A stretch of 64,000 bases of DNA from assembly GCA_965153455.1 (NCBI GenBank), contig OZ234500.1, positions 7,564,001-7,628,000 on the forward strand, in the 5' to 3' direction. Both the position numbers and the translations under genes were made by a program. Shown one piece after another: positions 38,566 through 49,560 of the stretch (its first letter is position 1; every line of letters starts with the position of its first letter). Under the pieces are notes generated by a model. It saw only the letters and a program-made list of their open reading frames with translations. It was not told the origin of the DNA and searched no databases. This DNA is from Sphagnum compactum (Eukaryota > Bryophyta > Sphagnopsida > Sphagnales).

Positions 38566-38969
38566 TGTTCACAAGGAACATAAGGATGTTTATAAGAAGA
38601 CCAGGGTCATTGTTTACATCCATGTAAACCAAACCAGATGTAGAAAGGATCATAAACTCAAAGCATGAGATGAATTATACACTGGACAAATTACATAATG
38701 TATTGACAAAACAAAGCAAAACATGATCAGTAAACAGTTTGAAAGTCGTAATGTCAAACCTCAATTAATTGCATGAAATTAATGGGAAAGCAAATTGAAC
38801 AAAAACTCAAACAAGTTGCAAAAGAAGTGTGATTAAACTGCAAATGTGGCAATGGAAGTGATAGCATGTGAAAGGAGCAAAGTTTGGAAGGGATGTGCAA
38901 GGATTTGAAAATAAAACCCAAATGATTTGCAATGAACAAATGACACACTTGAAAAGATTACAAAACACA

Positions 38970-39330
38970 TGTTGAAGCAGATGCAATTCTTTTTAAACGG
39001 TGGAATTAAAATAAAAATTGTGGCTTTTGGAGATTTTCAATCACTAATAAAAAAGAAAGAAAAAATAAGAATCATCAATTTTGTTTCATCAATTTTAAAA
39101 TTTAAGAATGAAGTGTTTTTGGAAATTTTCAATCACTTAAAAAAAGAACAAAATAGTAAAAAATCTTATTTAAATTTTACAAATAAATAATGAAATGTTT
39201 TCGAAGATTTTCAATAACCAAAAGTGCCAAACAAAATATAGTAAAACTTTTTATATTTTTATATTTTGATTTAAAATTAAAAATTGCAGTGATTTTGCAA
39301 ATTTTCAACTTCCATAAGTGAGAAAAAAAT
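38970..39330. repeat. Degenerate tandem repeat, about 90-bp period, four copies
   Basis: The phrase ttttggagattttcaatcac recurs with changes at about 39024, 39116, 39197 and 39290 (gattttgcaaattttcaact). Each copy is followed by an A-rich stretch (aaaaaagaaagaaaaaataa and variants). Short frames here are repeat artefacts. Confidence 0.6.
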
Positions 39331-39797
39331 AACCAGATTTTTAAAATCATTTTCAGTGTGTAGCAAAATATAGGATTGATAATCAAAGATTTGAACATCA
39401 TATTTTATTTACAAATTATAGCCACTTTCAATACAACTTCATAATGGATTATTATCGCCACTTTGGTTGCATAAAGGAGATCCTTTGATATACATTGCTC
39501 ATAGATGCAACAAAATGAAACAACAAAACATTCACAAAAGAAGAAACCATCAAATACAAAATTAACATAAATTTTACAAGATGTGTAAGTTCAAGCATAA
39601 ATAACAAAATTTGGAGAAAATGGAATTTGACATTACAGTAAATTAACAAAGACAAGAATATTATAAGAGCATTAAAAAATCATAAGAAAGGGAGAAAATA
39701 ACCTCTTAATATTCACAAATCTTCTACTTCATTGCAATAAAAGCCCAATGCCACATTCTACACCTTTGCTTGCACAACAATTGAAAATGTGGTCCCT
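39331..39797. other. AT-rich intergenic DNA, no gene seen
   Basis: Short frames on the minus strand only, none recognisable. A purine-rich bias continues into the next features. Confidence 0.5.
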
Positions 39798-39894
39798 CTT
39801 GCAAAACATAAGTAGAAACAAGAAAATAAAGTGCAACAAACTTGCAAAACATAAGTAGAAATAAGAAAATAAAGTGCAACAAACTTGCAAAACA
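39798..39894. repeat. Tandem direct repeat, 43-bp unit, 2.2 copies
   Basis: The unit beginning cttgcaaaacataagtagaa and ending gtgcaacaaa is repeated with one visible mismatch (acaag versus ataag), followed by a partial third copy (cttgcaaaacac). High identity implies a recent duplication. Confidence 0.8.
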
Positions 39895-39943
39895 CAGTCA
39901 AAATACAATGTGACAACCTAAGAAAAACAAACAACTGTAATGT

Positions 39944-40068
39944 TAGGAGGGAAGAGAGGATAGGGAAGGGAGGGGAAGGAAAAGAGTGTGAGGACGAAAA
40001 AAGTTGTGAAAAGAATGAAGAGGAAGGTGGGGTGTGAGAAGAAATGGAAAAAAAATTGGAATGGAAAG
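39944..40068. repeat. Purine-rich (GA) tract, about 125 bp
   Basis: Nearly every base is A or G, for example gggaagggaggggaaggaaa near 39963-39982, with scattered gtg interruptions. Such polypurine/polypyrimidine stretches can form triplex DNA. No coding role is visible; the frame on the other strand is a Phe/Pro/Leu-rich artefact. Confidence 0.6.
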
Positions 40069-42399
40069 AGATGATGTACCTTCATGTTATCATTACACAC
40101 ATAAGTGTAGATGGTAGGGACTAAATTTTTACAATGGCAAGTTATTGTGGGTACCATTGGTACCATGTGTGGACTAGTTTTGTGTGTGTAAATGGTTTGG
40201 GACTTAAACTATGTGTAAGTGTGAATGTAAAATCATTTAAATTTACTTTATGCCATGTAAAATAATGTAGTAGTAAATGTAAAAATAAACACATGATTTA
40301 TATGGTTTTATGTGACTATGCAAAATAATGTAAGTGTAAAATAAATACATTTATATGTTTTTTACATGGCCATGTAAAACAATTTGAAAAAATTGATTTT
40401 TACTAAAAAAGTGGGGGATTTCATAAATGTTTGGTGATAGGCCAACCAAATGGCCCATTGCAAAAAAAACCATCAAAACATTCACCCACAACTAATTAAT
40501 ATGGATTTGCAAGAAGGTATGGTCATTAAAAATATATAGTAAAGGTATCCATAAAATAAAGAAAACATAGCACCAAAACCCTAAGTTTGGTCATAAATAG
40601 GGTGAGATTAAAAAGACTTACAAGCATTCAACCAAGGGTGAAACTTAGAAAACCATCAATTTTTGTGGTAAATTAAGTTTTATCTTTTTCTTTTTTTTTT
40701 CCTTAGTGCTTCCACTATTGTTCCATATTGTATTTCCACTACTCCTACATGTATAACTACTATATTTACTTGTGCATTAAATGTTGAGTTTCAACATTTC
40801 ATACCCAACTTTAATAAAATTTCCATACTTTATAAATTCCAGAACAAAAAGGGTTTGCGGGTGAAAGGAGGCCCAAAGACAGAGTGAATTTATAGATAAC
40901 TTTAATATATACATTTACACGAGGCTGTGTAAGCATATTTGAAAAATATTAACAATGACTTTATATAAGTGTAAGTGTGGGCGTTAAAAGTTAAGTAAGC
41001 ATTGGTATCAATATATGTATGTTGTTTCAAAATAAATGAAATCGAGGAATCATTGGGATGAAGGAACCAATAGACGAACCTAACTTTGGTTCTAGGTTAA
41101 ATGGGACCCGCCTAGGAATCTAACCTTTGGTTTTCTGATAAAAAATTTATAACCAAATTCAATTGGGTCCATTAGGCTTGAAATTTAGAATTGGAACCAA
41201 ACCAATTTTTTTTTTAAAACCCAATTTTTGTTTCAATTATAAGGTTTAGGGCTTTAGCGTTTTTTTTTTTGTATGTCTTTGTGTCTCCATCAAGTTTTTT
41301 GCTTCCTTTAGGGTTTTATTTTTTGTATGTTTCTTATGTCTCCATCAAGATTTTCACCTCCATCACTTGTTGTGAATTGTTTTACAACTTATCATTTACA
41401 CCTTGCGCTTTACATTTTATCTCCATTTCCTAACCCTCTACAGCTCATCTCCATTACATTGCATTGATTCCCATACCCTCGCACTCTATAGTTCAATTCC
41501 ATCATCGAACGTTCTATAGCTTGTCTTGATTATTTTGTGTTCAACATTGAATTTCCATCATTATGTTTTTTGTAGTTGTGTCCATTAGCTTGCGTTCTAC
41601 AATTTCTTTCCATTGTTGAACATTCTGTTTTCTATAGTTTATTTCTATTACATTATGCTCCACATCAAATTTCCATTGCTTTGCGCCTTACTTGATTTAT
41701 TTGCATTATTATGTTTTCTATAATTCATTTCCATTCAATCTCCATCACATTTGGATGAAGAATTGAAGGATTGCAGCCATGCAACTAACAATGGGGCCCA
41801 TATTTGTACATGGCCTACTAAAATTTACAAAAAAATGATAAAACTGATCCCAAACAGTTCTTTAAAAATGAAACAAAAAAATTTGAAAACCAGACCTATT
41901 TGATCTTTGAAATTGAAAATGTCAAATGCTTTGAAATTGAGGATGCTTTGAAATTCACCCAACCTTGCTATTGCAATAGTCGTTGAGTGGACCACATGGA
42001 AACTGACTGTAAGGCAACCTTTCACATTATGGTCTTTGGCCTTTTGAAATCTCCAGCCCAACTTAACCCACTCAGTGTGACTTCTTATGCCACTTGAGCC
42101 CATAAATAAATGTATTTTGTTGACCCAAAGGCCATAGAGTGGAAAGCCAATTGGGTCCAAGTCTTGGGCCCAAGTAGGGACTCCTCTTTATGTACCCTCC
42201 TCATCCTCCCCCCTCCTTCCTTCCACAATTCAAAAGATGGCTTCAATCCAACGGTGAAGAATTTAAAACACATGAATAAAGTAATTATAGTCTACCCAAG
42301 AAGTCAAGCTTCCTTTTATGAGCGTTCCCTTGTCATGAGCCAATCCAAAAATTAGCTTCAATATAACGCCATGTAAGTGATCACCATCATTCTTCAGTT
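40069..42399. other. AT-rich intergenic DNA, no gene seen
   Basis: Between 41060 and 41240 words such as ggttctaggttaaatgggac and ggaaccaaacca suggest another decayed copy of the hAT-like MITE family. At 41320-41740 the sequence is a C/T-rich chain of ttccattacatt / tctccatcac-type words, a weak short-period repeat. Minus-strand frames of 62-111 codons at 41825-42273 have no recognisable domain. Confidence 0.45.
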
Positions 42400-42480
42400 C
42401 TTGGACTTGGGTCCTAGTGTAAGACCTTTGGGGTCAATTTTGAACATTTGGCCAATAAAAATGCTCCATTTTGAGGTTGG

Positions 42481-42515
42481 CCAGATCTTGACCCCCTAGT
42501 GTAAATGGAGCCTAA
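42481..42515. mobile_element. Tourist-like MITE terminus (fragment)
   Basis: The sequence ccagatcttgaccccctagt followed by gtaaatggagcc closely resembles the right end of the MITE at 27026-27324 (ccagccctgactcctagtgtaaagcggccc), and the trinucleotide TAA follows. A second cctagtgtaag in the same orientation lies at about 42413. No convincing left terminus is seen, so this is a fragment or rearranged copy. Confidence 0.5.
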
Positions 42516-42714
42516 CTACCGAACAATGACTTACTTCTGCTGATCACATTAGACCTTCCCTATTTTGAATTTTAAAAGCTTCCATGCTTTATTTACCCTG
42601 GGGGAGGCCTGCTCTCATGGCCACACCTAAATTCCAGGCTTACACCCTCCGGTTACCATCAATGGTGGGTGGTATTATAAACAAGAACAGACCCTACCAG
42701 CCTATTAAGGTGGT

Positions 42715-43020
42715 TCTTAGGATTGATAATTGTGGTTCTCAAAAAATCAAAGACCCGATGTAGGTGTATGTATATTAATGGTTCTCAAAAAAATTTGAAA
42801 TAATCAAATAATCAGCCAGAAAAAGGTGGAATTTTTTTACCAATTCTTTCATGAAAATCACAATGTCTTTTTAAGATTTTTGAAATAAGCAAGGATTGGT
42901 GGTTCTTTGATTCTGAAATTTTTTCTAAGAAATGAAAACCAGCAGTTCTCTGATTCTAAAATATTAAAAAACTGGAACTAACAGTTGCTTGAAAATTCAA
43001 ATAACTACACAACAACACTT
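42715..43020. mobile_element. hAT-like MITE copy related to 19331-19678
   Basis: The right end caaataactacacaacaaca closely matches that of the 19331-19678 element (caaataaccacacaacactg). The interior shares gtggttct(c/t), ccagcagttc and ggaactaacagtt words. The left terminus is not clear (near ctattaaggtggttctt), so the copy is probably truncated. Confidence 0.5.
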
Positions 43021-43860
43021 GTTACCACCATCAAGGTAGGACCCTCAAAGTAGGGGAGGCCTGTTGGAGCAGGCCTTCTTCCCCTATATGGGTACATAAC
43101 ATGTGATTGGTGAGAACTTAAGAAAATTGAAAAAAAGACACTACTGTGCAAACTTTATGCGCATGATCTTTCTTTTTGTATATAAAATAAGCTAAAGTTG
43201 CTGAGGATCATGCACCAGAAATTTCACACAATGGGGGTACTTTCCCATTTTTTTCATGTATTTGAGGTATGCACACCTACATATACACAAATGACTTATG
43301 TGTTTAAAGTTTATTATACATAGTACTAAAATTATCTGTAAAGTCCGGAAAGACGGCACCAGAACCCCCCGTGTTGGTGTTCTTTTCACACACTGGGTTT
43401 CAACAGGGCATGAAACTCAGTACCAATCACTGCTGCTATGTGTACTGTAGTTATAAGTGTTCTCGAGCCTGGTGGTGCTTTTAACCCTGAGTCTCAGTAT
43501 TTCATACCCTTATTTAATAAAAATTTCATGACTTTGCGGACAACAGCCAAGAAGGGGATGCAGCATCAAATGAGGCGTGCAACTCAGGCCCAACAGGGCA
43601 TGACTTTTGGGATAACTCTAGTGTGCGAGCGAGTATTTGTCGTCACCTACAATTTGGTGATGGATTTTCCTTTTTGGTATTTACACGGGCTAAACCTAAT
43701 GGCACAATGATGAAGCAGGTCTTAGTTCTAACATCTCTGTTCAAGTCATTTGATGGGTTCCTTAATTTTCCAGCGATATTGCAAGTTGGTATCGGATAAA
43801 TTGCATTAGTAAAAGTACACAAATATGTTGTAGTTTATGTATGGTACTGTATGCTTCCTA
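43021..43860. other. Intergenic DNA, no gene seen
   Basis: A 90-codon frame at 43438-43710 has no domain I recognise. Composition is intermediate. No RNA gene or repeat identified. Confidence 0.45.
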
Positions 43861-44118
43861 GGCAATGGATGGATTCAATCCATAATTACGTGAAGAATGT
43901 CAACTTCTCAATAAGTATTTTGGTTCTACCAAGATAGTTTATCAAGCAAATTCACTTCCTTAACCACAAATCAACCCTTAACCAAAATACTTATTGAGAA
44001 GTTGACATTCTTCACGTAATTATGGATTGAATCTATCCATTGCCTAAACCCTAAACCCATCAAAAATAAAAAATCCTAAACATTCTAAAGGGTTGATTTG
44101 TGGTTAAGGAAGTGAATT
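43861..44118. repeat. Interlocked inverted repeats: inverted copy inserted in its own source junction
   Basis: Block A (43861-43925, 65 bp) pairs with A' (43980-44044) with a single mismatch. Block B (43949-43979, 31 bp) pairs perfectly with B' (44088-44118). The order is A, B, A', B', with B and A' abutting. The complement of B+A' is A+B' joined directly, so the ancestral sequence was A immediately followed by B'. A 96-bp inverted copy now separates them, with 23- and 43-bp fillers. The right filler (ctaaaccctaaacccatcaa...) resembles sequence just downstream of B' (44119-44165). No coding content. Confidence 0.9.
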
Positions 44119-45735
44119 AAGGAACCCTAAACACATCCAAAATCAAAAATCCTAAACCCATTCATCAAAAATCAATGGGCCCTCTCATCCTGGGTCATTG
44201 ACAATTTTGCAAATGGATATGGTCTAAGAAGACTGACCATAATTTCAAATGTGAAGTATAACAAATATTCAGAGAGGATCCTTCTTGTGGGACCTGTTTA
44301 TTGACCAATGCATATTCTACCAGGGTAGGCACACCCATCACTGAACACAGGTCAGTGACCAATCAATGTAAGAGTTCAAACCTAGTCTGGTCAATGCAGG
44401 CTGACTACACTGATTAGCATGCATTTGGCATCTCGTGACTGAATGTGTGGTGTGAAAATTGTCATATCCAGTTTTTATAACTCTTACCTAGGGAGATTGT
44501 TTGTGTTCAACCATAGGATCAACTTAGATCATTTGGGTGTTATGTGCATCCCAATTAAAATAGGAATGTGTTTGGTGATGGGAGTCATTTTTTGTAGTTT
44601 TGAAAAAATCATTGCCCAACCTTACATGAAAGGTGTTTGGTCATAAATGTAAAGTACCACAATATGAGGAAAATTCCAAACTATTTCACACTTAAGATTT
44701 GTGTGATAAGAGGGGTGATTTAATGTTGGATTGCAAGATTTAGGGCTTTGGGTACAAACAATCTTTTAAGTGCACAAATAAAACTTCAACTTTCAATGTA
44801 CAACATCATTTTCTCATGGAAACACAAAAGACATTAATGACCTTAAAGAGCATGCAACTTTCCCCCATTGTAAGCACATTGGATTCCCACCAAAACATGT
44901 ATTTGAATCACATGTTCAACTAAAAAAACTCCATGTTATTTGAACTTGAATTACCTTTCATCTTTTCCAAAATCTCTTACAATTGCTTCAAGAATGTCAG
45001 ATGAGCTTCAACCTTTTTTTTAAGCTTCTATGTCCTAAGACTGAAATGTTGGAAAAGAATGTAAAGGGAAAGAAAAAATCTACAATCAAGAGAAGGGGAA
45101 GGGCATGTCAATGTAGGAACCAACTCATAAGATTATGAAATACAAGGTAGTAACTTAGATCAATCTACACAAACATCAGTTGTAAAAATCGAAAGTTTTA
45201 GTGTAGATCAACTTTACCAAGAAAAGTATAGTAAATATCTACATTACCATTGGATTCAAGGACTTGCAATTTCAAGAATAACAAGGAGTTTAAGTAGATA
45301 TGATTCTAAAAGATTTTTTGGTATTGTAATTAATCAAATTTTAAAATACACACCTATGGCTTGCACATCAACCACCAATGTCAATATAGCATGGGATGAT
45401 TTTGCAAACTTTCATGCAATAATTTTTTTCTAGTGATGCGTTGGAAAATCATGCATTCCTCAAATATCGATAATCAACACATTTTTTGAAGTCTTGGGAT
45501 TTTTATAAGAGGCTGAACTTCATACCTCTTGTAGGTCCTAATTGAACACCACCAAGTTGTTGGAGACTAAAGCCAAGAAACAAAGGGTTGTCATCATGCT
45601 CAATATACCTTGCATGGGCGACAATTTGGACCCAACAATAATAGATAAGGAAAACATTCCTCCTACACAAACAACATAAGCAAAGAAATCAACACAAACA
45701 AACAAGGTGCTTGCCCTAACCCAATGGAGAAGATG
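44119..45735. other. AT-rich intergenic DNA, no gene seen
   Basis: Frames of 67-96 codons on either strand lack recognisable motifs. This interval may contain the 5' part of the transposon whose transposase follows, but no terminal repeat was found. Confidence 0.45.
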
Positions 45736-46926
45736 GATCACTATGACCTTGGAAGAAACAATGGATGCAATGGAAAAAGATTGGGTTTTTTTTAGGAAAG
45801 CAAGCAAGTTTTGGCACATACCTATCACCTTTCTTTTAAATTACTTAAATGACATGACAAGGTGAAGGAAAATAGGCCCATAAGGTGTGTTAATGGATGA
45901 AGATAAAACATTCATGGCTTGGGTTTTGGGTATACATGATTTAGGACTTTCCATTACCTTGCTCAAAGGTGGTAAAACTTACTCAAACTAAATTTATTTC
46001 CTTTAAAGATGGATTGTTTGGAAACAATTGGTGGTATTGGTTTTAACATTAACATCTAAAGCTTAACATTCAACTTACAGGATTTGAAATGTGTAAGGCA
46101 AAAGGTTTGACAAGTTAGTCATGTGGTAGTTGTTACCAAAATTTGCAAACACTTTACACTAACCACAAGTTTAAAATTGACTACATAATTTGGAATTCAA
46201 ATGAAACATGGATTTAGGTAAGGTGATAGTGTAAGGTGAAGGTTCTAGCATCGCTCACATCAAGTTTACAACACCATTCCTAAATCCAAAGAATGGCTAA
46301 TAGTAAATTGTGTTGTGAATGTAGCAAGGGGTTCCTTGCTTGGATTTTACATATTCAAGGGTGAATGGATTATAGATGATTACATTAGACATTGCAATTT
46401 AAAGACATGCATGACAATGCAAACAAAAGCATGGATGATGGTTTTCCTATTCAAAGAATTCTTTTTATTTTTTAAAAGTTCAATTCCAAGGGCATTTGTC
46501 CATCAAGTTGACATCTACTAGTTGCATAGTTCACATGTTACATTAGAAGCCATAAAACAAGCACAACAATTTGGGTTGGATATGGGCACCTTCCCTTCTC
46601 ACACTTCCCATGCTTTACAACCCCTAAATGTGGGTTGTTTCAAGCCTTTCAAAACCATTTTCAAGAAAAAGAAAGGCAATGCCATCGTTAGAAACAATCA
46701 TTCTAAACTAAGCAAACACGCACTTGCTAGTTGGGTGGACAAGGTTTTAGATCAAACATTATCCAAAAAAAACACCATGAGTAGGTTTAAGGCAATAGGA
46801 ATATGGCCATTCAATCCCAAGGCCATGGATCATAAGACAAGACCATGCGATGCATACATAGCAGAACCTGTTGACATTTCAGTTGAAAACAATGATGCAT
46901 TTGATGGAATAGTTTATGAAAGTTAG
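45736..46926 (+). pseudogene. Decayed pogo/Jerky-type (HTH_psq plus DDE_1) transposase
   Basis: Domain blocks occur in the expected order through several frames. A psq-type helix-turn-helix reads MTLEETMDAMEKDW then FRKASKFWHIPITFL (about 45745-45840). A second DNA-binding block reads GVLMDEDKTFMAWVLGIHDL (45885-45945) and then FKDGLFGNNWWYWF (about 46003-46045). The DDE domain starts with IIWNSNETW (about 46168-46195), continues with VNVARGSLLGFYIFKGEW (46315-46368) and HSSHVTLEAI, and closes with FPSHTSHALQPLNVGCFKPF (46594-46653). The last 134 codons (46522-46926) are uninterrupted. The catalytic Asp of the expected NxDETG motif is Asn, the DGHGSH motif is degraded, and there are stops near 46288 and 46519, so it is inactive. 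Confidence 0.85.
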
Positions 46927-47239
46927 CAATGGCGGAGGATGGAGCTACCACACAATTAATGAACATAACAACTATTCAAGATGATGGAAACACAAAATTT
47001 CAATATGCTAACCAAAAGCCATTAGATTTGAAATACTATGGGGAAATTGCAATTAAGTCCATGTACTCTTGCAAAAGAAATTGAACCTATGGAAGCTACT
47101 TTTAACTTGTTAGTTGACCTAAATTGACCCAGTCCCACTTGTGAAGTTTATAATTTTCGAATGGAATTCAAGTTCCTTTATATTTGGCCAATTTATTGTC
47201 CTTGCCACATTCATTTGCAAGGAAAACAAAAATTGTCAT
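46927..47239. other. Presumed transposon 3' flank, no gene seen
   Basis: It follows the transposase stop. No terminal inverted repeat identified. Composition grades into the minisatellite. Confidence 0.4.
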
Positions 47240-47869
47240 TTAACATGAAGATCATTAGGAGGAGGTGTCAATCAACAACACAAGATAATGATTAAGAGGA
47301 GGCACGAATCACCAATAGAAAACAATTAAAAAAAGGTAGTGATCAACAATAAAAGGTAATGACTAAGAGGAAATGCCTATCATTAACAAAAGAGGATGAT
47401 TAGAATTAGACAATGATCACCACTAAAATAGGATGATTAGGAAAAGACAATGATCACCACATTATAAGAAAAGTTGTCTTTTGCAACTTGATTTATGACT
47501 AGGTTGTTAGTCATGGAAGACATCTATGACTACATGACTATGTAGTCGAATAAGACATGTCGTTTAGGACACTTAATTGCTAGCGTGGCTTAATCGAAGA
47601 CAATTTGCAACTATGACTTTTACAACTGTGGAGTCATGGAGGTCATCAATGTTTGATGAAATCGATAAATTATGGCCGTTGGATATAACTCATTGAATAT
47701 GAAATAAATATGTTCTCCACCCATGCCATTTAGACACGTGCCATGCAGACACACGGTATAAAGTTTAAAAACCTAGTCTATATGTTAGGAACGTAGGCCC
47801 TAGCCTACCTAGGAATGTAGGCTAACTTAGCTAACAAATTAAGCTAGTTAGGCTAGTTCACTAAGTTGC

Positions 47870-47948
47870 AAGTGTGAAGACTTGAACCGTTCACCTCCAC
47901 ATTGAGGGAAGAAGTCCTTAACCCCCATTTAACCATTGCACCACATTA
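47870..47948 (-). repeat. tRNA-like / SINE-head sequence with A-box and B-box
   Basis: Read on the minus strand, TGGTGCAATGGTTAA (starting near 47943) resembles a pol III A-box and CGGTTCAAGTCTTCAC (around 47890) a B-box, about 50 bp apart as in tRNA genes and tRNA-derived SINEs. The intervening sequence does not fold into a clean cloverleaf with CCA-ready stems, so a functional tRNA is unlikely. Best read as a tRNA-derived SINE head carried inside the CACTA element. Confidence 0.45.
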
Positions 47949-48029
47949 TTTTTACATGACAAAATATGTCACCATATTGTTATAAACATTTTTTTCTAAC
48001 CTACTTTATAAATTAGGTACCTAAGTATT

Positions 48030-48545
48030 TATGTAACAATTTAGAACCTACCTAATAGCTTGGTAGGTAATAGGTAAATAGTGCCTAGAGGTAGTAGTAA
48101 GTAGGTAGTAAGTAGGTAGGTGCCAAGTAGTAGGCACATATACCTACTACCTATCTAGTATGCAAGAAAGTACGTAGGTAAGTATGTAGGTATCTAGTAG
48201 TAAATAATACATAATTAGGTAGGTATGTACAACCTACCTAGTAGGTAGGTAAGTAGGTAAGTAAATAGTTGTAGGTATGTAGGTACATACTACCTATTTA
48301 GTAGGTAGGTAAGTAGGTAGGTACACATGTATGTAAATACATACAACCTAGTAGGTAATTAGGTAGGTATATCTTACTTATATCTAGTAGGTAGTTAGGT
48401 AGGTACATATGTACTATATAGTAGGTAGGTAGATAATAGTTAATATTAGCCCATAGGTGCTAGCTACTTTATAGGTAGTTGATAAATAACTAGTAGGTAG
48501 TTAGCACTTAGTTAAACTATTAACATAGGTAGGTTATTAATGTAT
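48030..48545. repeat. GTAG/TAGG-type degenerate microsatellite, about 500 bp
   Basis: Dense (gtag)n and (taggtaag)n runs such as gtaggtaggtaagtaggtaa near 48242, with repeated gtacataccta and taggtatgta variants. It lies wholly inside the CACTA element and forms much of its middle. Substitutions and phase shifts show age. No frame of length exists across it. Confidence 0.85.
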
Positions 48546-49560
48546 GTGGCTAGTCATCTATTCACAATGCAGTCACAAAATAGTCATAATCTAGTCATGT
48601 AGTCATAATGAAATTGTAGTGTAATCACAAATTTGAGTAAAAGTATATGACTAAAGACATATGACTACATGACTAAATTAGGACATTAGTCGTAAATGTT
48701 CAAGTCATGAAAGACGCGTTTTGGCGTTGTGCCAATAAAAGAGGATGTGATCAAAAGGAGGTGATGATCACCAACAAAAAACAATGATTAAGAGGAAGCA
48801 ATGATCACCAACAAAAAAAGATGATCAAGAGGAAGTAATGATCATAAAAAAAAGATGACAATCACAAGGAGGCAGGGATCACTAACAAAAAAAACAATTA
48901 GGAAAGCTAGAAATTACCAACAAAAGAAGACAATTAGGAAGAGGCATTGATTACCAACAAAAAAGGACGACCAAAAGAGGTGTTGATCACTAACCAAAGA
49001 GGATGATCAAAAGGAGGCGGTGATCACCAACAAAAAATGATGATTAGGAAGGGGTGCCCATCACTAACAAAAAAAGGATGATCAAAAGGAAGCATTGATC
49101 ACCAACAAAACTTGATCAAAAAAAAAAGTCTATCACTAATAAAAAAGGATGATAAGGAGGAGGTGGTGATCAACAACAAAAGATGATAATCAAGAGGAGG
49201 TGGGGATCATTAATAGAAGAGGATGATTAAGAGGACGCGCCCATCACTAATAGGAAAGGATGATCAAGGAGACGCATTAATCACCAACAAAAGATGATTG
49301 GTGCCCTCACTAAAAAAAAACAACGATAAGGATCATGAGGCACCCCATCACCAACAAAAAAAGATGATTGGGAACAAAGGTCAATAACTGATAGAAAACA
49401 ATGATTTGTAGGAAGTGCCCATCATCGACATAAAACGATGATCAAGAAGAGGTAGTGATCAACAATAAAAGGTGATGATTAGGAAAAGGCGGTGACCACC
49501 AACAGAAGAGGACAATTAGGAGGAGGTGATGATTAACAGTTGAAAACAATGATTAGGAAA

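Larger units (their letters stand above)
47460..48731. mobile_element. Non-autonomous CACTA (En/Spm-type) transposon, 1,272 bp
   Basis: The left tip CATTATAAGAAAA matches the canonical CACTACAAGAAAA at 11 of 13 positions. The right tip, in reverse complement, is CACAACGCCAAAA (9 of 13). The trinucleotide CCA flanks both sides (47457-47459 and 48732-48734), and removing the element plus one CCA rejoins gatcacca with ataaaagagg, the surrounding minisatellite consensus. Subterminal regions are dense in short direct and inverted atgact/agtcat words (47505-47570 and 48550-48700), typical of CACTA transposase-binding repeats. There is no transposase frame. Cargo includes a tRNA-like promoter and a GTAG-rich satellite. 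Mobilisation would need a transposase supplied from elsewhere. Confidence 0.85.
47240..49560. repeat. Minisatellite with roughly 40-bp unit, interrupted by a CACTA element
   Basis: A unit near 40 bp with the core gatgatcaccaacaaaa(aa)g followed by gatgattaggaggaggc recurs dozens of times in 47240-47459 and 48732-49560. Spacing varies (roughly 36-45 bp) and internal substitutions are frequent. All units run in the same direction. Frames are broken and no protein is implied. Core conservation is much looser than in a CRISPR array and there are no unique spacers. Confidence 0.8.

Noticed and set aside
41825-42160. 111-codon minus-strand frame
   Set aside because: Composition matches AT-rich background translation, with no motif and no partner exons.
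47870-47948. Functional tRNA gene
   Set aside because: A- and B-box-like words are present, but the acceptor and anticodon stems do not pair convincingly, and it lies inside a transposon.
47240-49560. CRISPR-like regular repeats
   Set aside because: Repeats and 'spacers' drift together, unit lengths vary, there are no cas genes, and the context is a plant nuclear genome. It is a minisatellite.
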